Shown: positions 57,116 through 64,000 of the stretch, piece by piece | Position numbering within the stretch: the stretch's first letter is position 1 | Layout: the number at the start of each line of letters is the position of its first letter | Origin: Luteimonas sp. | Lineage (GTDB): Bacteria; Pseudomonadota; Gammaproteobacteria; Xanthomonadales; Xanthomonadaceae | NCBI GenBank assembly: GCA_024707405.1 | Contig: JANPZU010000003.1 | Span: 186,001-250,000 of the forward strand | Reading direction: 5' to 3' | Length of the DNA stretch: 64,000 nucleotides | The notes under the pieces: generated by a model | What the model saw: only the letters and a program-made list of their open reading frames with translations | Told to the model about the DNA's origin: nothing | Database searches by the model: none | Translations under genes and position numbers: made by a program

Positions 57116-57526
57116 ATGCAGAATTTCGAGCAGATCCGCAGCCAGCTCAACGCAAGCGACTTCCGCATCACCATGCAGGAGCCCTACGTCGTCTGCGTGG
57201 AACTCTCGCTCGACGGCGGCAAACGCCACCAGGCGATCTTCCTGTCCGAGCTGGAAGACGACGACGCGCGCACCTTCCTGCGCGTGAGCACGGTCATCGC
57301 CCCGATCACCGGCATCGACGCCCGCCGCGCGCTGGCGTTCAACTGGAACTCGCACGTCGGTTACCTCGCCATCGGCGAACTCGACGGCGTGCCCTACCTG
57401 CAGTTGTGCGAGAACCGTCCGTACGAAGGCCTGAACGCCGCCGAGGTCGATCGCCTGGTGCTGGAAATCGGCGGCATGGGCGACCGCCTCGAACGCGCCC
57501 TCTCGGCAAACGGCGACTTGCTGTAA
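57116..57526 (+). CDS. YbjN-like/CesT-fold protein
   Basis: A protein of 136 aa starting MQNFEQIRSQLNASDFRITM. It has alternating beta and alpha elements, e.g. QAIFLSELEDDDARTFLRVS and NWNSHVGYLAIGELDGVPYL, then LNAAEVDRLVLEIGGMGDRL. The layout is like YbjN and type III chaperone-like (CesT) folds, but I cannot assign a function. An in-frame GTG at 57107 is an alternative start. Confidence 0.65.
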   Translation: MQNFEQIRSQLNASDFRITMQEPYVVCVELSLDGGKRHQAIFLSELEDDDARTFLRVSTVIAPITGIDARRALAFNWNSHVGYLAIGELDGVPYLQLCENRPYEGLNAAEVDRLVLEIGGMGDRLERALSANGDLL

Positions 57527-57672
57527 CAGCGACTCGACGGCCGGATGCGTCCGGGCCGGTTCGTTGCACTCATCTCCCGCGCGGCCACGCAGCCCGCGCT
57601 GCCCCTGCCATTCCTTCCGATAGCTCTCGCTACCAAAGCTTGGGCCTTGGCTTCGCCGTTGCCGTTGCCGTT

Positions 57673-57886
57673 GATTTTCCGAGCCGTAAAGCGAGCCGAG
57701 CATCGCAGGGCGGCGGGGCCGGAGAGCGGCCCATGTTTGAGCGCAGCGAGTTTGGGCCGCGTGCCTCGCTGCCCGAGAAGCGGAGGGAACCGATCCGGCG
57801 CAGCCGGAGCGGATCGCGTCCGGCGAAAACGGTTTTGCCTACTTTTGCCCTGACAAAAGTAGGCCGCTCGACAGAGCGGAAGCTCT
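57673..57886 (+). repeat. Left arm of a long inverted repeat
   Basis: This arm and the one at 57965-58181 are imperfect inverted copies. The 88 bp at 57677-57764 are identical to 58090-58177 on the other strand; the outer 120 bp are diverged. It contains a potential reading frame MFERSEFGPRASLPEKRREP that is shared by the other arm (MFERSEFGPRAPLTEKRMEP). I recognise this as a dispersed repeat of xanthomonad genomes. It may carry only structured DNA or RNA rather than a protein. Confidence 0.85.
57838..57863 (+). other. Hairpin in the left repeat arm
   Basis: CCTACTTTTG and CAAAAGTAGG form a perfect 10-bp stem around CCCTGA. The partner hairpin at 57991-58016 has the same T4/A4 core, but the outer pairs differ in a compensatory way. 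Directly after it CCGCTC-GACA-GAGCGG forms a second small stem. Confidence 0.7.
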
Positions 57887-57964
57887 GTTCTCGCCCTTCG
57901 CTCTAGCCTTCAAAGTCAGATTGGAAAGCAATCAATAGCAAAGCTCTAGCATCTGCGCTGTTGA

Positions 57965-58181
57965 AAAGCTTTCGGTCGCTCCGCGCCCGAGTTCCTTTTG
58001 AAGGACCAAAAGGAACCAAAAGCCCTTCCGCCGGACGCGATCCGTCGCGGCTGCGCCGCGCCGGTTCCATGCGCTTCTCGGTCAGCGGCGCACGCGGCCC
58101 AAACTCGCTGCGCTCAAACATGGGCCGCTCTCCGGCCCCGCCGCCCTGCGATGCTCGGCTCGCTTTACGGCTCGGAAGATC
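57965..58181 (-). repeat. Right arm of the long inverted repeat
   Basis: Inverted copy of 57673-57886, about 217 bp, and 78 bp away from it. The 88-bp core (58090-58177) is identical to that of the left arm. It lies upstream of nothing obvious on the minus strand and ends 53 bp before the stop of pit. The 78-bp spacer between the arms holds no gene that I can support. Confidence 0.85.
57991..58016 (-). other. Hairpin in the right repeat arm
   Basis: Read on the minus strand, GTTCCTTTTG and CAAAAGGAAC form a perfect 10-bp stem around GTCCTT. Compared with the left-arm hairpin, three outer base pairs differ but all stay paired (C-G to G-C, C-G to T-A, A-T to C-G). Confidence 0.7.
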
Positions 58182-58234
58182 AAAAGCAGGATCAACGACA
58201 AGAGCTACAGCAACAGCAAAAGCAAGAGGTCGGC

Positions 58235-59362
58235 TTAGGCCCATCCCATGCTGAGCATGCCGCGCAGCAGCCAGTAGGCGATCAAGCCCGACATCGGGAT
58301 CGTCAGGATCCACGCCCAGATCATCTTGTGCACGACGCCCCACTTGATCGCGTTGAGGCGCTTGGCGGTGCCCACGCCCATGATCGCGGTGGAGATGTTG
58401 TGCGTGGTCGAGACCGGGATGCCCAGCGATGATGCCGCCAGGATCACCGAGGCTGCGCTGGTCTCCGCGGCGAAGCCGTGGATCGGGTGCAGCTTGACCA
58501 GCTTGTGGCCCAGCGTCTTGATGATGCGCCAGCCGCCGGCCGCGGTACCCGCCGCCATCACCAGCGCGCAGGTGACCTTGATCCAGGTGTCGATATCGCC
58601 GTTGGCCAGTGCGGCCTCCGACGGATGCAGGAAGGCCAGCCAGCTCGGCAGGTCGTCCAGCGTGCCCACGACCTGCGCGCTGATCAGGGTCAGCGAGACG
58701 ATGCCCATCGTCTTCTGCGCATCGTTCATGCCGTGCGCGAAGCCCATGCCGGCGGCACTGACGATCTGCGCCTTGCCGAACAGGCCGTTCACCCAGCGCG
58801 GCCGCGCCAGCCGCTTCAGCCAGCCGCCGCTTCGCGCCATCATCGAGATGACGAAGAACAGTACCCCCATCATCAAAAAGCCCGCGGTGAACCCGAGTAC
58901 CGGCGAACTCACCATCGGCACGATGACCTTCCACAGCACGCCGGCGCTCTGCCATACCGGCTCGGCGCGCTCGGACCAGATCACCACGTCGAAATTGTTG
59001 GAGGCCGCGGCCAGCGCTGCGCCGACCAGGCCGCCGATCAGCGCGTGCGACGACGACGACGGCAAGCCGAACCACCAGGTGATGAGGTTCCAGACGATGC
59101 CGCCCAGCAAGGCGCAGAGGATGAGCTGCGAACCCACTTCAATGACGTTGGCGTCGATCAGGCCCGACGAGATGGTCTTGGCGACCGCGGTGCCCGCCAG
59201 CGCGCCGATCAGGTTCATGAACGCCGCCAGTCCCACCGCCTGCATCGGCGTGAGCACCTTGGTGGCGACCACCGTGGCGATGGAGTTGGCGGTGTCGTGG
59301 AAGCCGTTGATGTACTCGAACACCAACGCCGTGAACACCACGATCAGGACCAGGGTCAACAT
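58235..59362 (-). CDS. pit: Inorganic phosphate transporter, PiT family
   Basis: A protein of 375 aa with about ten helices. The two PiT signature repeats are present: NGFHDTANSIATVVATKVLT near residue 20 and GMNDAQKTMGIVSLTLISAQ later; GLPSSSSHALIGGLVGAALA and GIPVSTTHNISTAIMGVGTA are also typical. It imports phosphate with a cation or protons. It lies 12 bp downstream of its DUF47 partner. Confidence 0.94.
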   Translation of the reverse strand: MLTLVLIVVFTALVFEYINGFHDTANSIATVVATKVLTPMQAVGLAAFMNLIGALAGTAVAKTISSGLIDANVIEVGSQLILCALLGGIVWNLITWWFGLPSSSSHALIGGLVGAALAAASNNFDVVIWSERAEPVWQSAGVLWKVIVPMVSSPVLGFTAGFLMMGVLFFVISMMARSGGWLKRLARPRWVNGLFGKAQIVSAAGMGFAHGMNDAQKTMGIVSLTLISAQVVGTLDDLPSWLAFLHPSEAALANGDIDTWIKVTCALVMAAGTAAGGWRIIKTLGHKLVKLHPIHGFAAETSAASVILAASSLGIPVSTTHNISTAIMGVGTAKRLNAIKWGVVHKMIWAWILTIPMSGLIAYWLLRGMLSMGWA

Positions 59363-59374
59363 CCCGGCGACCCC

Positions 59375-60001
59375 TTACGAATTCTTCAGCACGATTTCGT
59401 AGGCGACCACGCCGGCCTCGCGGCAGCGGTCGATCGCCTTCTCGAGGATCTCGAAGAACTCCTTGAGCAGGAACATCTGCAGCGAATCGAGCTTGCCGGA
59501 GTAAATGTCGCGGTACAGCTCCAGCATCAACCGGTCAGCCTCGTTCTCGAGCGCACGGAGCTGGTCGTTGAGCTGCTTCATCGGCTCGAGCTTCATGTGC
59601 CGGAGCTGCTTGACCATCTCCACCACCACGCCCGAGGCCTGCTCGAGCATCGCCGCACGCGGCGCGAAATCGATGTGTTCCAGGTGCTGGGTCGCCAGCG
59701 AATAGCGGTCGGCGAACTTCTCGATCTGCTTGGGGATCTTGTACAGCGCAGACCCCAGCGCCTCGATGTCCTCGCGCTCGATCGGGGTGATGAAGCTGTC
59801 CACCAGCTCCTGGCTGATCTTGTCCGACGCCTCGCGCTCGCGCAGGCGGGCCAGCTTGAACGCATCCAGCGCCGGCTGGCGGTCGGCCGCCTTCAGCATC
59901 TGGTGCAGGGCCTTGGCGCTGTCGTGGGCCGCGTCCGCGGCGTCCTCGAGCAGCGTGTAGAACTGCATGCCCTGGCCGAAGATGGTCTGCAAGGAAAACA
60001 T
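59375..60001 (-). CDS. DUF47 PhoU-like regulator of Pit
   Basis: A protein of 208 aa, all helical, of the TIGR00153/DUF47 family: FYTLLEDAADAAHDSAKALH, QELVDSFITPIEREDIEALG, LYKIPKQIEKFADRYSLATQ and KLDSLQMFLLKEFFEILEKA. DUF47 proteins are coded with Pit transporters, resemble PhoU and are thought to control them. It is the first gene of the pair. Confidence 0.93.
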   Translation of the reverse strand: MFSLQTIFGQGMQFYTLLEDAADAAHDSAKALHQMLKAADRQPALDAFKLARLREREASDKISQELVDSFITPIEREDIEALGSALYKIPKQIEKFADRYSLATQHLEHIDFAPRAAMLEQASGVVVEMVKQLRHMKLEPMKQLNDQLRALENEADRLMLELYRDIYSGKLDSLQMFLLKEFFEILEKAIDRCREAGVVAYEIVLKNS

Positions 60002-60274
60002 CGGGGTCGCCCTGCCGTCGCGGGGAGGACGGCCTTCAGGGGCGAATTATGACGGTTCGATGACACTTGCCGCCATCCAAACCGCCATCCCGGCCCTGCC
60101 GCCGCCCTTTGCCCCCGCCTGGACACGGCGAGGATCATGCGACCTGCTATGCTGCGCTGCCGCGCCTGCGACGCGCCGCCGCCCCCATGGACGACGACTC
60201 TAGACCGCCCCCCGCTCCCGCCACTCGGCGGACGACATCCCGGATGACCGCCCCCCGCCAGGGAGGCCGACGCG

Positions 60275-61717
60275 ATGTTTGAGCTCATCCTGATCATCCT
60301 CGCCCTGATCGCCTGCAACGCCTTCTTCGCGTTGTCGGAGATGTCGGTGGTGACCTCGCGCAAGCCGCGGCTCAAGCAGATGTCCGCCGAGCACCGCGGC
60401 GCCCGCAGGGCACTGGAGCTGGCCGAGCACCCCGAACGCTTCCTGTCCACCGTGCAGGTCGGCATCACCCTGATCGGCATCCTGACCGGCATGTACGGTG
60501 GCGACGCCATGGCCGCCTCGCTCGGCAACTGGCTGCTGGCGCAGGCACCCGTGCTCGGGGCCTCGATGCCGGTGTTCAACGTGTCCTATGCCGATGCCCT
60601 CGGCAAGGTGCTGGCGATCGGCCTGATCACCTACCTGACCATCGTCCTGGGCGAACTGGTGCCCAAGCGGCTGGCTCTGCTGGCGCCGGAGAAGCTGGCC
60701 TCGTTCGTGGCCCTGCCGATGCACGGGCTGTCGAGGGTCGCCACGCCCGTGGTCTGGTTGCTCAGCGCCTCCGTCCGTGGCCTGTTGCGCCTGCTGCGAC
60801 TCAACGACACCGAGGCCGCGCAGGTCACCGAAGAAGAAATCCGCCTGCTGGTGAGCGAGAGCCACGAGCAGGGCGTGATCGACGACGACGAACGCAACAT
60901 GATGAACCGCGTGCTGCGCCTGGGCGACCGCAGCGTCGAAAGCCTGATGACGCCGCGTACGCGCATCGCCTGGTTGGACATCGCCGAGGGCTTCGAGGAG
61001 AACCTCGCCTCGATGCGCGCCACGCCGTTCTCGCGCTACCCCGTCTACCGCGGCAACGATGCCGAGGTGGTCGGCATCCTCGAGATCAAGTCGCTGATCG
61101 ACCGCCTCGAGGAAGGCGAGTTCGACCTGTTCAAGTACCTGCGCGAACCACTGTTCCTGTCCGAATCCACCCCGGCGCTGAAGTCGCTGGAAATCCTGCG
61201 CGAGGAGCAGCAGTCGCTTGCGCTGGTGGTCGACGAATACGGCGACGTCACCGGCCTGGTCACCGTCAACGACGTCATGGAAGCGGTGATCGGCCGCACC
61301 CAGAAGACCCGTGAGGGCGGCGAGGCGACGCCGCTGGTGGTGGTGCGCGACGACGGCTCGCTGCTGGTCGACGGCAGCCTGACCGTCGACAGCCTGCGCG
61401 AACTGCTGGGCGGCGGCGCCCTGCCCGGCGAGGACGAGCACGACTACCACACCGCCGCGGGCATGACGATCGCGCACTACGGCCGCATCCCCAACGTCGG
61501 CGAACACTTCGAATCGAACGGCTGGCGCATCGAAGTGGTCGACCTCGACGGCCCGCGCGTGGACAAGCTGCTGCTGCAACGCGTCGCAAGGGATGCCGAC
61601 GCCGATGTCGACCTGACGAAGACGCGCGATCCACGCAAGAGCGGCACAAGCCAGAGACACTCGGCACCCGCGCGCTCCTCGACGCGCTGGCCTCCGGCGA
61701 CCCAGAAGACGACCTGA
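60275..61717 (+). CDS. CorC/HlyC-type membrane protein (CNNM family)
   Basis: A protein of 480 aa. The N-terminal DUF21 domain has four helices (e.g. LIIVLALIACNAFFALSEM-like start, then GITLIGILTGMYGG, GLITYLTIVLGELVPKRLAL). Two CBS domains follow (MTPRTRIAWLDIAEG; YPVYRGNDAEVVGILEIKSL), then a CorC_HlyC domain ending GWRIEVVDLDGPRVDKLLLQ. Such proteins bind nucleotides and are linked to Mg2+ or Co2+ export. GGGAGG precedes the ATG at 60275. The last 45 residues (from DADADVDLTKTRDP) are low-complexity and lie over the start of ExoD, so the true end may differ. Confidence 0.88.
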   Translation: MFELILIILALIACNAFFALSEMSVVTSRKPRLKQMSAEHRGARRALELAEHPERFLSTVQVGITLIGILTGMYGGDAMAASLGNWLLAQAPVLGASMPVFNVSYADALGKVLAIGLITYLTIVLGELVPKRLALLAPEKLASFVALPMHGLSRVATPVVWLLSASVRGLLRLLRLNDTEAAQVTEEEIRLLVSESHEQGVIDDDERNMMNRVLRLGDRSVESLMTPRTRIAWLDIAEGFEENLASMRATPFSRYPVYRGNDAEVVGILEIKSLIDRLEEGEFDLFKYLREPLFLSESTPALKSLEILREEQQSLALVVDEYGDVTGLVTVNDVMEAVIGRTQKTREGGEATPLVVVRDDGSLLVDGSLTVDSLRELLGGGALPGEDEHDYHTAAGMTIAHYGRIPNVGEHFESNGWRIEVVDLDGPRVDKLLLQRVARDADADVDLTKTRDPRKSGTSQRHSAPARSSTRWPPATQKTT

Positions 61718-61761
61718 AGCTCGAGGACATCCTCGCCGGTCTCAGCCGCCAGGTCTTCGGC

Positions 61762-62262
61762 ATGCTGCTGTTCGTTGCCACCCTGCCCGCCTTCATCCCC
61801 ATCCCGGGCGTCGGCGGTGCGATCGGCGGCCCGCTGACCGTGCTGGTCGGCATCCACCTGCTGGTCGGCATGCGCAAGCTCTGGCTGCCCGGCTTCGTCG
61901 CCAGGCGCGGCCCCCGCAGGGCCAGCCTGCAGATGTTCGAGCGCATGCTGGCGCCATGGCTGGTGCGGCTGGAACGGCTGATCAAGCCGCGCATGACCGC
62001 GATGATCGACCATCGCGCCGCCAGCATGTTCACCGGCCTGCTGCTGGTGCTGCTGGGAATCCTGCTGGCGCTGCCGATCCCGTTCACCAACTACCTGTTC
62101 GGCATCCTGCTGCTGGTGTTCGCATTTGCACTGCTCGAACGCGACGGGCTGCTGATGCTGCTGTGCTGGATCGCAGGCATCGCCGCGATCGTGGTCTTCG
62201 GCGTGCTCAGCGGCGCGTTGGCCGCGGCCGCGACGCACTGGATCGGACAATTGTTCGCATAG
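61762..62262 (+). CDS. ExoD-family membrane protein, N-terminus unclear
   Basis: A protein of at least 166 aa with helices including MLLFVATLPAFIPIPGVGG and LLVLLGILLALPIPFTNYLF. It fits ExoD, linked to exopolysaccharide synthesis. Family-like sequence extends upstream in the same frame to about 61642 (ETLGTRALLDALASGD, EDILAGLSRQVFG), yet no ATG, GTG or TTG occurs there. The ATG at 61762 would thus remove about 40 residues. Either a base is missing near 61640, or the protein is read as a fusion with CorC in the next frame, or a rare start is used. Confidence 0.8.
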   Translation: MLLFVATLPAFIPIPGVGGAIGGPLTVLVGIHLLVGMRKLWLPGFVARRGPRRASLQMFERMLAPWLVRLERLIKPRMTAMIDHRAASMFTGLLLVLLGILLALPIPFTNYLFGILLLVFAFALLERDGLLMLLCWIAGIAAIVVFGVLSGALAAAATHWIGQLFA

Positions 62263-62373
62263 AGCGGGCCGCGCCACATGGATCCTGACGCAGCAAGGGG
62301 ACAAACGCGCCGCCGCGCGTGATCCAGGTGAAGCCACGGATTCGTGCGGGACGCGCGTCTCAAGAAGCGCAAC

Positions 62374-62391
62374 GGCGGGCCAATGCCCGCC
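62374..62391. terminator. Hairpin between ExoD and the GGDEF-EAL gene
   Basis: GGCGGGC and GCCCGCC form a 7-bp stem with the loop CAAT, just outside the stop of the leftward gene. It is a likely terminator for convergent transcripts, with no clear T-run. Confidence 0.5.
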
Positions 62392-64000
62392 CTACGCCAG
62401 CAATCCTGTGAAATCGTGCGAGGTCATCGGGTGGCCGAGCCAGAAGCCCTGGGCGAGGTCGCAGCCACGCTCGCGCAGGATCGCGTATTGCCCCTCCTTC
62501 TCCACGCCTTCGGCCACGACATGGATGCCGAGCGAATGCGCCATCGCGATGATCGCGGTGGTCAGCGCGAGGTCGTCCGGATCGCGCAGCACGTCGGCGA
62601 TGAAGCTGCGGTCGATCTTCACGCCGTCCACCGGCACCCGTCGCAGGTGGCTCAGGCCCGAGAAGCCGGTGCCGAAGTCGTCCAGCCACACCTTCACGCC
62701 TGCATTGCGCAGCCGCGCGAGCAAGGCGGACACGCGGGCTTCGTCGCCGATCACCGCGGTTTCGGTCAGCTCGATGTGCAGGTGCTGCGGCGCCAGCCCG
62801 GTTTCGCGCAACACGTCGTGAACCTGCGCCGACAGGTCGGCCGCGCGCAACTGTCGCGGCGAGACGTTGACCGAGACGAACAGCTCGCGCCCGGCGGGGA
62901 AATCGCGCTGCCAGCGACGCGCATCGAAACACGCCGCACGCAGCACCTGCGGGCCGATGGTCTCGATCAGTCCGCTCTGCTCGGCCACGTCGATGAACAG
63001 CGACGGGGAGACGGAACCCTGCTCCGGATGTTGCCATCGCAACAGTGCTTCGGCACCGACCAGCTTGCCGTCGGCGAGACGGAAGATCGGCTGGTAGGCG
63101 AGGCTGAGTTCGCCACGCTCCCACGCACCGCGCAGATCCTGCTCCATGCGCACGCGGCGCTCGACCGCCTGGTCCATCGCGCGGCTGTAGAAACGGAAGC
63201 AGTTCTTGCCGGCCACCTTGGCCTGGTACATCGCGATGTCGCCGTTCTTCATCAACGTCGACGCATTGGAGGCGTCTTCCGGGTACAGCGTGACGCCGAT
63301 CGAGATGCCGAGGAACACGTGCCGCCCGTGCACCATGATCGGCCGGCCGAGTTCCTCGACCAACGCCTCGGCCAGGCGCGCCGAGGCCTCGCGGATGTCG
63401 GCGCCGTCGCCCGACGGCTGCAGCAGGATGACGAACTCGTCGCCGCCGAAGCGCGCGAGCACCGCATCGTCGCCGACGCGCGCTTCGATCACGTCACGCA
63501 TGCGGCTGGAGAACTGCATCAGCACTTCGTCGCCGGCATCGTGGCCGATGGTGTCATTGACGCGCTTGAAGTCGTCGATGTCGGCGAACAGCAGGGCGAC
63601 CTGGCGCGCCGCACCGCTGGTCTCGAACAGACGCTGGTCGAGGATCTCGCGGAACGCGAGCCGGTTGGCCAGCCCGGTCAGCGAATCGGTGTACGCCATC
63701 CGGCGCACGTCGCGGTCGTGTCGCGCGATGCTGTCGCGCATGTGCGCGAAGGCACGCACCAGATCGCCTATTTCGTCCCGGCGCGCACTGCTGGGCACGC
63801 GCGCCTCGAAATCGCCCGACTCGATCTGGCGCGCGGCATCGCCCAGCCTGCGGATCGGCTTGACCACCGAATGCTGCAGGTAAAGCGCCAGGATGGCGAT
63901 CAGTCCGGCGATGACCGTCAACAACATGCCGATCCACAGCAGGTGCTTGCGCCCGACCTCTTCGAGCCGTTCGCCCAGCGTGGCGCCGATGCGATCCTCG
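62392..64000 (-). CDS. HAMP-GGDEF-EAL protein, 5' end beyond window
   Basis: A c-di-GMP enzyme of at least 536 residues; its N-terminus lies beyond 64000. After a membrane helix (LLWIGMLLTVIAGLIAILAL) come HAMP (SVVKPIRRLGDAARQIESGD), a GGDEF domain with FGGDEF and ADIDDFKRVNDTIGHDAGDE, and an EAL domain with GAEALLRW, VNVSPRQL, ELTET, DDFGTGFSGL, KIDRSF, EGVE and QGFWLG. The active sites of both domains look complete, so it may both make and break c-di-GMP. The first visible codons continue the frame without a stop. Confidence 0.93.
   Translation of the reverse strand, partial: EDRIGATLGERLEEVGRKHLLWIGMLLTVIAGLIAILALYLQHSVVKPIRRLGDAARQIESGDFEARVPSSARRDEIGDLVRAFAHMRDSIARHDRDVRRMAYTDSLTGLANRLAFREILDQRLFETSGAARQVALLFADIDDFKRVNDTIGHDAGDEVLMQFSSRMRDVIEARVGDDAVLARFGGDEFVILLQPSGDGADIREASARLAEALVEELGRPIMVHGRHVFLGISIGVTLYPEDASNASTLMKNGDIAMYQAKVAGKNCFRFYSRAMDQAVERRVRMEQDLRGAWERGELSLAYQPIFRLADGKLVGAEALLRWQHPEQGSVSPSLFIDVAEQSGLIETIGPQVLRAACFDARRWQRDFPAGRELFVSVNVSPRQLRAADLSAQVHDVLRETGLAPQHLHIELTETAVIGDEARVSALLARLRNAGVKVWLDDFGTGFSGLSHLRRVPVDGVKIDRSFIADVLRDPDDLALTTAIIAMAHSLGIHVVAEGVEKEGQYAILRERGCDLAQGFWLGHPMTSHDFTGLLA

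Noticed and set aside
57721..57906. Possible short protein in the left repeat arm (MFERSEFGPR...)
   Set aside because: It lies in a repeat and lacks a ribosome binding site. I keep it as a feature of the repeat, not as a gene, because structure seems to be the conserved property.
1..64000. Biosynthetic gene cluster, CRISPR array, prophage or insertion sequence
   Set aside because: No repeats with regular spacers, no transposase, integrase or phage structural genes, and no NRPS or PKS modules were found.

Overview
The window is a GC-rich chromosomal segment from a gammaproteobacterium, most probably of the Xanthomonadaceae/Lysobacteraceae (Lysobacter, Luteimonas or Xanthomonas relatives). This rests on the leuS-lptE-holA-nadD-rsfS-rlmH and maf-rng-yhdP-tldD blocks, the AccA length once its frame is restored, the TAGAAT-type -10 boxes, and a repeat family that I recognise from xanthomonad genomes. 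I see no tRNA, rRNA, insertion sequence, prophage or CRISPR array.

Layout. 0-4 kb: a truncated lipoprotein gene, a small ORF, and a divergent pair of ECF sigma factor and Ser/Thr kinase with TPRs. 4-8.7 kb: accA (frameshifted), a TPR membrane protein, a small membrane protein, tilS, xseB, ispA. 8.7-20 kb, mostly leftward: DUF4870, lemA, pmbA, then (after darP, rightward) tldD, yhdP, rng and maf. 20-22 kb: a SIMPL-domain protein, a 56-residue peptide and a TonB-like protein. 22-28 kb: rlmH, rsfS, nadD, holA, lptE, leuS, one compact leftward block. 28-33.6 kb: a secreted amidohydrolase with a SemiSWEET, a four-gene Xre/membrane-protein operon behind a paired operator, a CnoX-type thioredoxin and a DUF3667 protein.

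33.6-38.5 kb: a hotdog protein, an unknown membrane-anchored protein divergent from a second Ser/Thr kinase (FGE-like C-terminus), and a DUF502 gene (frameshifted). 38.5-47.7 kb: rhlE, a LysM/FecR protein paired with a CHASE2 diguanylate cyclase, a LysR/SDR divergent pair, DoxX and a KefB/C-type antiporter. 47.7-57.5 kb: an ABC-permease/M1-peptidase fusion with its ATPase, a beta-CASP nuclease, an M13-family protein that has lost zinc ligands, rhomboid, an alkyltransferase-like protein and a YbjN-like protein. 57.6-58.2 kb: a long inverted repeat. 58.2-64 kb: pit with its DUF47 partner, a CorC/HlyC protein, ExoD and a truncated GGDEF-EAL protein.

Most genes are housekeeping. The points that deserve attention are the sigma factor-kinase pair in which the usual acidic motif of the sigma factor is replaced by a threonine-containing one; the twin 20-bp operators covering the promoter of the Xre operon; the inverted repeat whose two arms carry hairpins with compensatory changes; the inactive M13 homologue; and three apparent one-base frameshifts (accA, DUF502, CorC/ExoD) that look like either assembly errors or real lesions.
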